Below are positions 1 through 5,582 of a DNA stretch of 5,747 nucleotides, piece after piece (position 1 is the stretch's first letter; each line of letters opens with the position of its first letter). Under the pieces are notes generated by a model. That model worked only from the letters and a program-made list of their open reading frames with translations, had not been told where the DNA came from and did not search any database. Source of the DNA: an uncultured Chloroflexota bacterium (GTDB lineage: Bacteria > Chloroflexota > Anaerolineae > Aggregatilineales > Phototrophicaceae). Location of the stretch: positions 1-5,747 of the forward strand of contig CALDGT010001211.1 of the NCBI GenBank assembly GCA_937942935.1, written 5' to 3'. A program made the position numbers and the translations under genes.

Positions 1-12
1 TATCCCTAATTT

Positions 13-32
13 TATAATTTTATTAAATTATA
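13..32. repeat. AT-only inverted repeat in the kinase leader
   Basis: TATAATTT (13-20) and AAATTATA (25-32) are perfect 8-bp inverted arms around a 4-nt TATT loop. The arms contain only A and T in a strongly AT-rich stretch, so the hairpin would be weak and the match may be compositional. It could be the tail of an upstream terminator or a protein-binding dyad; nothing in the window decides this. No coding region is seen in 1-128. Confidence 0.3.
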
Positions 33-62
33 TGCCATTTTAGATGAATTGCTCGCTTATCT

Positions 63-91
63 TTGCATCTGATAGGGTGTTGGGCTAATAT
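63..91 (+). promoter_or_regulatory. Weak candidate promoter for the kinase gene
   Basis: TTGCAT (63-68) and TAATAT (86-91) are separated by 17 bp, which would give a start of transcription near 98 and a leader of about 30 nt. The hexamers match the sigma-70 consensus at only 3/6 and 4/6 positions, so this is the best available candidate rather than a clear promoter. The ribosome-binding site of the kinase is probably AAAAGG (114-119), 9 nt before the ATG and set in an A6-GG-T6 run. Confidence 0.25.
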
Positions 92-128
92 TATGACTAA
101 TTTTGGCACATAAAAAAGGTTTTTTGCG

Positions 129-2639
129 ATGAGCTTTGATAACCTTGTTGGGCAAACTTTAGGACAATATCAACTTTTAGAGTTACTTGGTGTTGGTGGG
201 ATGGGGGCTGTTTTCCGTGCATATCAACCCAATTTGCAACGCGAGGTAGCGATTAAGGTGCTGACATCGGCACTCGCTACCGACCCCGATTATATGGCGC
301 GTTTTACTCGTGAGGCGACTACATCTGCATCGCTAGAACACCCACATATTGTCCCTGTTTATGATTTTGGGACAGATAAAGGGGTGAGCTATGTTGCCAT
401 GCGCTTGCTCACTGGTGGTTCTTTAGAAGAGCGCCTTGCTCAACGCTTTGCCGATAACCTGCCATTGCCTGCCCCAAGCGAAGTAATTGAATTATTGCGC
501 CAATTAGCCAGCGCCCTCGATTATGCTCATAGTCGCGGGGTGGTGCATCGAGATATTAAGCCAAGCAATATCATGTTTGATAATCGTGGGAGTGCCTTTA
601 TTGTAGATTTTGGGATTGCCAAATTAACAGGGATGACTAGTGGACTCACTGGCACAGGCATGGTGATGGGGACACCCTCTTATATGCCTCCTGAACAATG
701 GAAAAATGAAGGGGTGAATGCACAATCTGACCAATATGCACTTGCCGCCGTCATTTATGCGCTATTGGTCGGAAAACCACCATTCCAAGCCCCAACACCC
801 TATGCTCTGATGCACATGCACCTCAACGAAATGCCCACACCTGTGCATCAGACGCGGACAAATTTGAATGAGCATGTGACCAGAGTTTTGCATAAAGCGA
901 TGGCAAAAAATTCGCAAGACCGTTACCCAACTATCACCGACTTTGTGCGTGATTTTGAACGCGCCATTGGCAACACCATCAATGAAATCCCGACCGGATT
1001 CTTGACCTTTTCGGTACGCAAACAACCGCGTAGCGGGTCTGTTACCCCCAGTCAATTCCCGCAACGCCAACCGACCCCAACTCCGTATGGGATGCCACCG
1101 AATCCCCCAACAGGCGGAAAAGTTTGGAATCCGCCAACCCCATACGGCACACCACAACCAACCCCAACACCTTATCCACCACCATACGCGCCGAGTGGGA
1201 CAGGTGCTTGGTCGCCTAATATGAGCCAAAAGCCGAATAATCGTGCCGCCTTTATCATTGGTGGGGTGGGGATTTTTGCCATTATCGCCGTTGCATTGGT
1301 GGTGATTCTGGGGAGTGGCAATGCTGGCGGAGATGGGGTGGAATCGGCGACAAGCACCTCAAATGCGGTGATTTTGCTCGCCAGTGATACCTCTAGCCCA
1401 ACGAACACCGATATTCCATCGGATACACCATCGGCGACAGCCACATCTACTGCGACGAATACTGCCACAGCAACAGTAACCGATTTGCCCACATCTACCT
1501 TCACACCAACATTATCCCAAACAGACCGCGCATTAACCCAAGAGGCGGTGATTGAAGCCACACTCAATATCATCTCATCGCAAACTGCCCAAGCCCAATC
1601 GGTAGAAAATACGATTGTGGCGCGGATTCAACGGACAAATATCGCCCAAGCCGAAACTGCAACTGCCAATGCGCCCACCATCACACCTACACCCACAGCG
1701 ACAGATACCGCAACGGCGACCAACACACCCACCGCCACAAATACCGATTTTCCGACGAATACCGCAACACCTACCGCCACACAAACCCGTCTGCCAACCC
1801 TCACCCCGACCAATACCGTTATTCCGCCGACTCGCTATGTGACGAATACCCCAATGCCAAATACACCCGCGCCAATTGGTTTTCCCGGTGGATTGCCTGT
1901 CACCAGCAATAGCCAATGGCGACCTGTCACCCGTAATATTGATGGGGTGACTATGGCACTTGTTCCGATTGGATGTTTCAATATGGGGAGCAATGATGAC
2001 CAAATCGCTTATTCTGTCAGTTCGCTTGGCGCAGATTTTGAAGCCATGTCCGATGAACAACCATTGAATGAGGTTTGTTTTGATGAACCGTTTTGGATTG
2101 ATGTCACCGAAGTGACCAATGCCCAATTCGATAACAAGCGCGGTGTTGCAGGACGATTGAGCGAATGGACAGACGATAATTTGCCCCGTGTGAATATCAC
2201 ATGGTATGAAGCGCGAGATTATTGTCGCTTGCGTGGTGGGCGTTTGGCAAGTGAAGCCGAGTGGGAATATGCCGCCCGTGGTCCAAACAGCTATTTGTTC
2301 CCATGGGGCGATTTTTTTGAAGAAAATCGTATGGCATTTCGAGACAATTCTGTAGCACAAACCAAGCCTGTTAATAGCTACCCGTTGGGTGTATCGTGGG
2401 TAGGCGCTGTGGATATGTCGGGCGGGGTATGGGAGTGGATTAACACCATTTATATGCCTTATCCCTATAGCACTTCCGATGGGCGCGAAAATTCAAATAC
2501 AACTGCCGATAGGGGGATGCGCGGTGGCGATTGGAGCAGTCGTTCTCATTTTGCGCGTGCGACCAACCGCAATTGGTATGCCCAAGATGGCGAATTTAAT
2601 AATGTTGGTTTGCGCTGTGTGCGCGATTACGAAGGATAA
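129..2639 (+). CDS. Membrane Ser/Thr protein kinase with extracytoplasmic FGE-sulfatase-like domain
   Basis: An 836-residue predicted sensor kinase. The Hanks-type kinase domain spans about 14-280: glycine loop GVGGMG (21-26), ATP-anchoring K43, alpha-C E62, HRDIKPSN with catalytic D142 and N147, DFG (160-162), and PPE in place of APE (187-189). Residues 300-365 are a Pro-rich juxtamembrane segment with repeated PTPY-type motifs. One hydrophobic helix (about 373-394) follows basic residues, implying the kinase is inside and the C-terminus outside. The outer part is a Thr/Ala/Pro stalk (about 405-582) and an FGE-sulfatase/SUMF1-like domain (about 597-834) with signatures such as GCFNMGS, GGRLASEAEWEYAARG, GGVWEW, RGGDW and a terminal GLRC. 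The two catalytic cysteines of true FGE appear replaced (S806, A811), so this domain is more likely a binding or sensing module than an active oxidase. The ATG at 129 places the N-terminus just before the kinase fold. Kinase call is firm; ligand and targets are unknown. Confidence 0.93.
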   Translation: MSFDNLVGQTLGQYQLLELLGVGGMGAVFRAYQPNLQREVAIKVLTSALATDPDYMARFTREATTSASLEHPHIVPVYDFGTDKGVSYVAMRLLTGGSLEERLAQRFADNLPLPAPSEVIELLRQLASALDYAHSRGVVHRDIKPSNIMFDNRGSAFIVDFGIAKLTGMTSGLTGTGMVMGTPSYMPPEQWKNEGVNAQSDQYALAAVIYALLVGKPPFQAPTPYALMHMHLNEMPTPVHQTRTNLNEHVTRVLHKAMAKNSQDRYPTITDFVRDFERAIGNTINEIPTGFLTFSVRKQPRSGSVTPSQFPQRQPTPTPYGMPPNPPTGGKVWNPPTPYGTPQPTPTPYPPPYAPSGTGAWSPNMSQKPNNRAAFIIGGVGIFAIIAVALVVILGSGNAGGDGVESATSTSNAVILLASDTSSPTNTDIPSDTPSATATSTATNTATATVTDLPTSTFTPTLSQTDRALTQEAVIEATLNIISSQTAQAQSVENTIVARIQRTNIAQAETATANAPTITPTPTATDTATATNTPTATNTDFPTNTATPTATQTRLPTLTPTNTVIPPTRYVTNTPMPNTPAPIGFPGGLPVTSNSQWRPVTRNIDGVTMALVPIGCFNMGSNDDQIAYSVSSLGADFEAMSDEQPLNEVCFDEPFWIDVTEVTNAQFDNKRGVAGRLSEWTDDNLPRVNITWYEARDYCRLRGGRLASEAEWEYAARGPNSYLFPWGDFFEENRMAFRDNSVAQTKPVNSYPLGVSWVGAVDMSGGVWEWINTIYMPYPYSTSDGRENSNTTADRGMRGGDWSSRSHFARATNRNWYAQDGEFNNVGLRCVRDYEG
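1386..1874 (+). repeat. Low-complexity Thr/Ala/Pro stalk coding region, two blocks
   Basis: Two blocks rich in ACN, GCN and CCN codons encode short degenerate units such as TATNT, TPTAT and TNTAT (residues about 420-465, nt 1386-1523; residues 508-582, nt 1650-1874). Between them, residues about 466-507 have a different character: Gln/Ala/Glu/Ile-rich with almost no proline, likely helical. The blocks probably form an extended cell-wall-spanning stalk, and the Thr residues could be O-glycosylated; both points are inference. The skewed composition also creates long spurious open frames on both strands across this stretch. Confidence 0.75.
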
Positions 2640-2646
2640 AAAATTT

Positions 2647-3675
2647 ATGACACGAAAAAAAGTTATTTTGATTACAGGCGCAAATGGCGAAGTCGGGCAT
2701 GGTCTCATTAAAGCCTTGTCTGCTACCCCAGAGGCACTCCCGATTGTGGTGATGGATTTGCGCGGGTTAGATAGCCCAATGAGTGAATTGGTTGAGAGTA
2801 GTATTGTTGGCGATATTTTGGACGATAACTTGCTCGATAACCTCACCAGCGAATACGAAATAGATACCATTTACCACCTCGCCGCGTTGCTCTCGACTCA
2901 TTCGGAATTTCGCCCAGAGGCGGCGCATCGGGTGAATGTGCAAGGCACAATCAATATGCTTCAAGTAGCTGTCGAACAGGCTCGCTGGCGTGCAAAACCG
3001 GTTAAATTTATCTTTCCTAGTTCTGTCGCCGTTTATGGAATGCCCAATCTTGCCATCAAACAAACCGTCCCGCCTGTGCATGAAGACCAATACACCAATC
3101 CCATCACCATGTATGGGTGCAATAAACTCTATTGCGAACATCTAGGACGTTACTATACCACCCATTATCGCCAATTGGCGGCACATCCCGATGAAAATGG
3201 GGTAGATTTTCGTTGTGTGCGCTTCCCCGGCATTATCAGCGCGACTACCATGCCTAGTGGCGGGACGAGCGATTATGCCCCAGAGATGATTCATGCCGCC
3301 GCCAAAGGCGAACCGTATGCCAGTTTTGTTCGACCAGATACCACGATGCCATTTATGGTTATGCCCGATGCCATCCGTGCATTGTTAGAATTATCTGATG
3401 CGCCAAAAGAAAAACTCTCGCGCAATACCTACAATGTATCTGGATTTAGTTTGAGTGCCGAGCAAATCGCTATGCGGGTGCGCCATTATTTCCCATCTGC
3501 TGAAATCACATACGACCCCACCGCAGGCAGACAAAATATCGTAGATAGTTGGCCCACCGATATGAATGATGGTGCGGCGCGTGCCGATTGGGGATGGATG
3601 CCCGAATATGATGTAGACCGTGCTTTTAGTGAGTATCTTATCCCAACCATCACCGCACAATATGCCGATAATTAA
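2647..3675 (+). CDS. SDR-type L-threonine 3-dehydrogenase-like NAD-dependent epimerase/dehydratase
   Basis: A 342-residue extended short-chain dehydrogenase/reductase. The Rossmann motif TGANGEVG lies at 10-17, with D37 at the end of the second strand favouring NAD over NADP. The catalytic set is S125/S126, Y156 and K160 (YGCNK). The segment FPGIIS (193-198), GGTSDYAPE (205-213), VRPDTTMPFMVMPDAIRA and the C-terminal DSWP/DWGW motifs are what I recall from the SDR-type L-threonine dehydrogenases, which oxidise L-threonine to 2-amino-3-ketobutyrate. Two short segments (about 112-118 and 176-186) seem extra compared with those enzymes, so this may be a sister subgroup and the substrate is tentative. 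The start chosen is ATG 2647, preceded by GAAGGA (2631-2636) with 10 nt spacing; the open frame reaches back to 2479 but those 56 residues overlap the kinase gene and precede the Rossmann strand. The gap to the kinase stop is 7 nt, indicating an operon. Confidence 0.85.
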   Translation: MTRKKVILITGANGEVGHGLIKALSATPEALPIVVMDLRGLDSPMSELVESSIVGDILDDNLLDNLTSEYEIDTIYHLAALLSTHSEFRPEAAHRVNVQGTINMLQVAVEQARWRAKPVKFIFPSSVAVYGMPNLAIKQTVPPVHEDQYTNPITMYGCNKLYCEHLGRYYTTHYRQLAAHPDENGVDFRCVRFPGIISATTMPSGGTSDYAPEMIHAAAKGEPYASFVRPDTTMPFMVMPDAIRALLELSDAPKEKLSRNTYNVSGFSLSAEQIAMRVRHYFPSAEITYDPTAGRQNIVDSWPTDMNDGAARADWGWMPEYDVDRAFSEYLIPTITAQYADN

Positions 3676-3691
3676 GGTGATTTGACTCAAT

Positions 3692-3726
3692 GGTGGGATA
3701 TACAGGCATTTTGCTTTAATCCCACC
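3692..3726. terminator. Hairpin between convergent genes, possible bidirectional terminator
   Basis: GGTGGGAT (3692-3699) pairs perfectly with ATCCCACC (3719-3726) around a 19-nt loop. It is the only clear stem in the 66-nt gap between the convergent dehydrogenase genes, where a shared terminator would be expected. Neither strand has a proper T-run directly after the stem and the loop is long, so intrinsic termination is not assured. Confidence 0.35.
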
Positions 3727-3741
3727 CCATGATATTGTTTG

Positions 3742-4755
3742 TTATGATAGTATCCCGCCAGCACGCGGACGGTTAACCGCGATTGCTGATGGATTCAGAA
3801 TTTGTGCAGAGGGTAGGCGGTTATCTAGCCATGCTTCTAGCTGATTGGCGGCAATAGCGACAAATTCATGTAAGACGGTATTCACTTTCCATCCGATATG
3901 AGGCGTCAAAAGGACATTTGGAAATGTTCGCAATGGGCTGGATGATGGTAATGGCTCAACTTCAAACACATCAAGCCCTGCACCAGAAAGATGTTTTTCG
4001 CGCAGAGCATCAATGAGCGCATTTTCATCTATAATTGCACCCCGTGCCGTATTGATGAGGATTGCGCCACGTTTCATTTTCCACAGCTTTTCTCGGTTCA
4101 TCAGCCCTCGTGAATCATCTGATAAGCGTAAATGGATAGATACAATATCAGACATCCCTAACAAGGTATCTAAATCAAAGCGTTCAACCCCATACTCATC
4201 TATAGCGGGTGCAGTACCTGTCCTATCCCATGCGATTACTCTCATGTTAAAGGCTTGTGCCAACCTTGCGACAGGTTTACCATGCCGACCATAACCCAAT
4301 ATCCCTAAAGTGCGCCCAGCCAGCGAGCCTCCGATACTTTCTGACCATCCGCCATTGTGCATCTCTGTGGTTAATGGGTAAATTTGCCTGATAAGTCCTA
4401 ACATTAAGCCAAAAGCCAATTCTGGCACAGCGACCATCGGTTGAGTTGCCCCTCGTCCAAGTGCAACAACAATACCGCGTTTTGTTGCGGCAGTCTCATT
4501 AAGATGATAAGCGTGTCCACCTGTCTGTAAGATGAGTTGAACATCGGTACACGCCTCAAAAAATCTCTTATCCAGCGTTGTTCGCTCACGTAGTGTAAGC
4601 AGGACATCGTATCCGCTCAGTTTGTGATAGTTATTAACCCCCAAAGGGTTATGCAATATGGTGACATCTGCAAGTTGGCGCAACCGTTCCATCGCTGGAG
4701 CAGTCTCCAATACTCCTTCATAATCATCGAGGACTAATAATCGTAATTGAGACAT
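3742..4755 (-). CDS. D-2-hydroxyacid dehydrogenase, NAD-dependent
   Basis: A 337-residue cytoplasmic oxidoreductase of the D-isomer-specific 2-hydroxyacid dehydrogenase family, which interconverts 2-keto acids and D-2-hydroxy acids. The NAD-binding domain shows GRTLGILGYGRHG (148-159, with GxGxxG at 154-159) followed by the acidic D177, typical of NAD preference. The catalytic triad is visible as R238 (NTARGA), E267 (VFEVEPLP) and H286 (TPHIGW). W289 after the histidine is less usual than the common HIA/HIG-xxT pattern. Length is normal for the family. The start is set at 4755 because GGAGAG (4764-4769) lies 8 nt upstream and the protein then begins directly with the first beta strand (MSQLRLLVLDDYE). 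An ATG at 4851 would add 32 unrelated-looking residues and lies at or upstream of the likely transcription start. The gene is divergent from the tetR-like gene and probably controlled by it. Exact substrate is unknown. Confidence 0.9.
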   Translation of the reverse strand: MSQLRLLVLDDYEGVLETAPAMERLRQLADVTILHNPLGVNNYHKLSGYDVLLTLRERTTLDKRFFEACTDVQLILQTGGHAYHLNETAATKRGIVVALGRGATQPMVAVPELAFGLMLGLIRQIYPLTTEMHNGGWSESIGGSLAGRTLGILGYGRHGKPVARLAQAFNMRVIAWDRTGTAPAIDEYGVERFDLDTLLGMSDIVSIHLRLSDDSRGLMNREKLWKMKRGAILINTARGAIIDENALIDALREKHLSGAGLDVFEVEPLPSSSPLRTFPNVLLTPHIGWKVNTVLHEFVAIAANQLEAWLDNRLPSAQILNPSAIAVNRPRAGGILS

Positions 4756-4763
4756 TCTTCCCA

Positions 4764-4769
4764 CTCTCC
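4764..4769 (-). promoter_or_regulatory. Ribosome-binding site of the D-2-hydroxyacid dehydrogenase
   Basis: On the minus strand GGAGAG precedes the ATG at 4755 with 8 nt spacing. This decides the start in favour of 4755 over the upstream in-frame ATG at 4851. Confidence 0.7.
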
Positions 4770-4807
4770 AATCTATTGTGACTATTCTATCCATACCTAC
4801 CTTATTG

Positions 4808-4837
4808 ATTATAGGAGCTATACACATCTCATCGCAA
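4808..4837 (-). promoter_or_regulatory. Second, weaker leftward promoter candidate
   Basis: On the minus strand TTGCGA (4837-4832) and a perfect TATAAT (4813-4808) are 18 bp apart. The -35 box matches only 4/6. It lies downstream of the operator-overlapped promoter and would give the dehydrogenase a shorter leader less directly blocked by the repressor. It may be a chance match in AT-rich DNA. Confidence 0.3.
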
Positions 4838-4842
4838 TTCGC

Positions 4843-4871
4843 TTGACTCAAATTATAAAATGAGATAAAAT
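4843..4871 (+). promoter_or_regulatory. Rightward promoter of the tetR-like gene
   Basis: TTGACT (4843-4848) and TAAAAT (4866-4871) are separated by 17 bp, each matching the sigma-70 consensus at 5/6 positions. Transcription would begin around 4878, about 23 nt before the TTG start codon. The -10 box lies inside the 18-bp palindrome, so a repressor bound there would block this promoter, as expected for TetR autoregulation. Confidence 0.6.
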
Positions 4872-4879
4872 TGTCTCAA
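4852..4879 (-). promoter_or_regulatory. Leftward promoter of the D-2-hydroxyacid dehydrogenase
   Basis: On the minus strand TTGAGA (4879-4874, 5/6 match) is followed after 16 bp by a perfect TATAAT (4857-4852). The start of transcription would fall near 4845, leaving a leader of about 90 nt. The -35 box overlaps the right arm of the palindrome at 4861-4878 and the spacer contains the rest of it, so one bound repressor would cover this promoter together with the opposing one. Confidence 0.6.
4861..4878. promoter_or_regulatory. Putative TetR-type operator palindrome
   Basis: TGAGATAAAATTGTCTCA is an 18-bp dyad: arms TGAGA and TCTCA pair perfectly, the next position is mismatched (T/G), then AA pairs with TT around a central AA. 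Size and placement are usual for operators of TetR-family dimers. It sits in the divergent region next to the tetR-like gene, overlapping both promoters. Binding by that protein is inferred from position. Confidence 0.6.
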
Positions 4880-4889
4880 AATAGATAAT

Positions 4890-4893
4890 GAGG
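4890..4893 (+). promoter_or_regulatory. Ribosome-binding site deciding the TTG start of the tetR-like gene
   Basis: GAGG lies 7 nt before the TTG at 4901. The nearby ATG at 4888 is out of frame with the TetR reading frame and overlaps this site, so TTG is the supported start. A rare start codon fits low-level expression of a repressor. Confidence 0.6.
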
Positions 4894-4900
4894 TATTATA

Positions 4901-5467
4901 TTGGATACAGATTCTCCACTTAAAGATGAACGCCGTCTGCATATTTTGGATGCGGCATCCGAATTGCTCGCCATCAGACCCACCGCTTCACTTGCAGATA
5001 TTGCCCAACATGCCCACATTGGCAAAGCAACCTTGCACCGCTATTTTTCGACCCGTGAGGCATTGCTCATCGAATTGGCATATCGCGCCCTCAATTTAGT
5101 GTCTGATGTCATCGCTACTTGCCGATTAGACCAAGACCCCGCACCTGTCGCATTAGGGCGTTTGGCAGAAGCACTCGTCCCACATGGCGACAAATGGTAT
5201 TTTTTGCTCAATGAACATTTCTGGGATGTTCACCCCGATTTGATACAAGCAGAAGAAACTGTCCAAGCGCCAATTCTCGCATTGATAGAACGCGGTCAAG
5301 CCGAAGGCACATTCCGCCGAGATATTAGCCCCACATGGATGATATACATGCTCGACTTCACCCTATTTGCGGCGTGGCAAGCGATTTTTGATGGCACAAT
5401 TGCCCGCCGTGATGCCCCTCGCCTGATGATAGAAGGATTATTGGGGGGGATTATGACGAAAACCTAA
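4901..5467 (+). CDS. TetR/AcrR-family transcriptional regulator
   Basis: A 188-residue DNA-binding repressor of usual TetR length. The N-terminal helix (RRLHILDAASELLA, 11-24) is followed by a helix-turn-helix at about 29-49 with the family pattern ASLADIAQHAHIGKATLHRYF and then the REALL segment that starts helix 4. The remaining residues (about 70-188) are predicted alpha-helical and aromatic-rich, forming the ligand-binding and dimerisation domain, which is too variable to name a ligand. It is transcribed divergently from the D-2-hydroxyacid dehydrogenase, with a palindrome between them that overlaps both promoters, so control of that gene and of itself is likely. A role for the downstream membrane-protein gene is also possible, because the two genes are in the same direction, about 115 nt apart. 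The start is TTG 4901. Confidence 0.9.
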   Translation: MDTDSPLKDERRLHILDAASELLAIRPTASLADIAQHAHIGKATLHRYFSTREALLIELAYRALNLVSDVIATCRLDQDPAPVALGRLAEALVPHGDKWYFLLNEHFWDVHPDLIQAEETVQAPILALIERGQAEGTFRRDISPTWMIYMLDFTLFAAWQAIFDGTIARRDAPRLMIEGLLGGIMTKT

Positions 5468-5520
5468 TTTTTACCCTAACCTGATACCGTCACCACAATC
5501 ATTTTGAAATGACCCTTTGA

Positions 5521-5539
5521 CCAGCCCATATCGTGCTGG
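5521..5539 (+). other. Small stem-loop between the tetR-like and DUF418-like genes
   Basis: CCAGC (5521-5525) pairs with GCTGG (5535-5539) around a 9-nt loop, followed by AGACGATTTTA. The 5-bp stem is too short and the T-run too late for a convincing terminator. The right arm runs into GGAG (5538-5541), the Shine-Dalgarno that would serve an ATG at 5550, so it could affect that start. No convincing promoter was found in 5468-5582. Confidence 0.25.
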
Positions 5540-5582
5540 AGACGATTTTATGTTGTTAGTTACCGAGAGGATAATTTTTGAT

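Larger units (their letters stand above)
4847..4892. promoter_or_regulatory. Four phased alternating half-sites, extended operator array
   Basis: CTCA (4847-4850), TGAG (4861-4864), CTCA (4875-4878) and TGAG (4889-4892) alternate in orientation and begin exactly 14 bp apart, each separated by a 10-bp AT-rich spacer. The two inner sites form the 18-bp palindrome. The outer sites fall at the end of the rightward -35 box and on the Shine-Dalgarno of the tetR-like gene. The geometry suggests more than one repressor dimer could bind. The pattern was found after the fact, so chance cannot be excluded. Confidence 0.45.

Noticed and set aside
1615..1842. Plus-strand 75-codon frame within the stalk region
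   Set aside because: It is an out-of-frame reading of the Thr/Pro repeats, giving a Pro/Gln/Arg-rich product with no ribosome-binding site or domain.
1386..1874. Tandem DNA repeat or CRISPR-like array in the ACC/ACA-rich stretch
   Set aside because: Units are degenerate, irregular in length and keep the reading frame; they are explained by a low-complexity protein stalk.
762..2360. Long minus-strand open frames (762-1229, 1172-1573, 1575-2360) opposite the kinase gene
   Set aside because: They lie opposite the proline- and threonine-rich linker, whose skewed codons suppress stops on the other strand. Their translations are low-complexity (Val/Ala/Gly or Cys/Gly/Arg runs) with no recognisable domain.
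129..2639. Active sulfatase-modifying formylglycine-generating enzyme
   Set aside because: No sulfatase gene is nearby and the catalytic cysteine pair seems to be absent, so an FGE enzyme call is not supported despite the fold similarity.
2479..2646. N-terminal extension of the threonine-dehydrogenase-like frame
   Set aside because: It overlaps the FGE-like coding region in another frame, and the Rossmann fold begins directly after ATG 2647, which has its own ribosome-binding site.
4013..4607. Open frames inside the D-2-hydroxyacid dehydrogenase gene (4013-4294 +, 4404-4607 -)
   Set aside because: Both are shadows of a well-supported gene with intact catalytic motifs; neither encodes a recognisable protein.
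4756..4851. N-terminal extension of the D-2-hydroxyacid dehydrogenase to ATG 4851
   Set aside because: The added 32 residues resemble no part of the family, the ATG lies at or upstream of the predicted transcription start, and ATG 4755 has a good Shine-Dalgarno.
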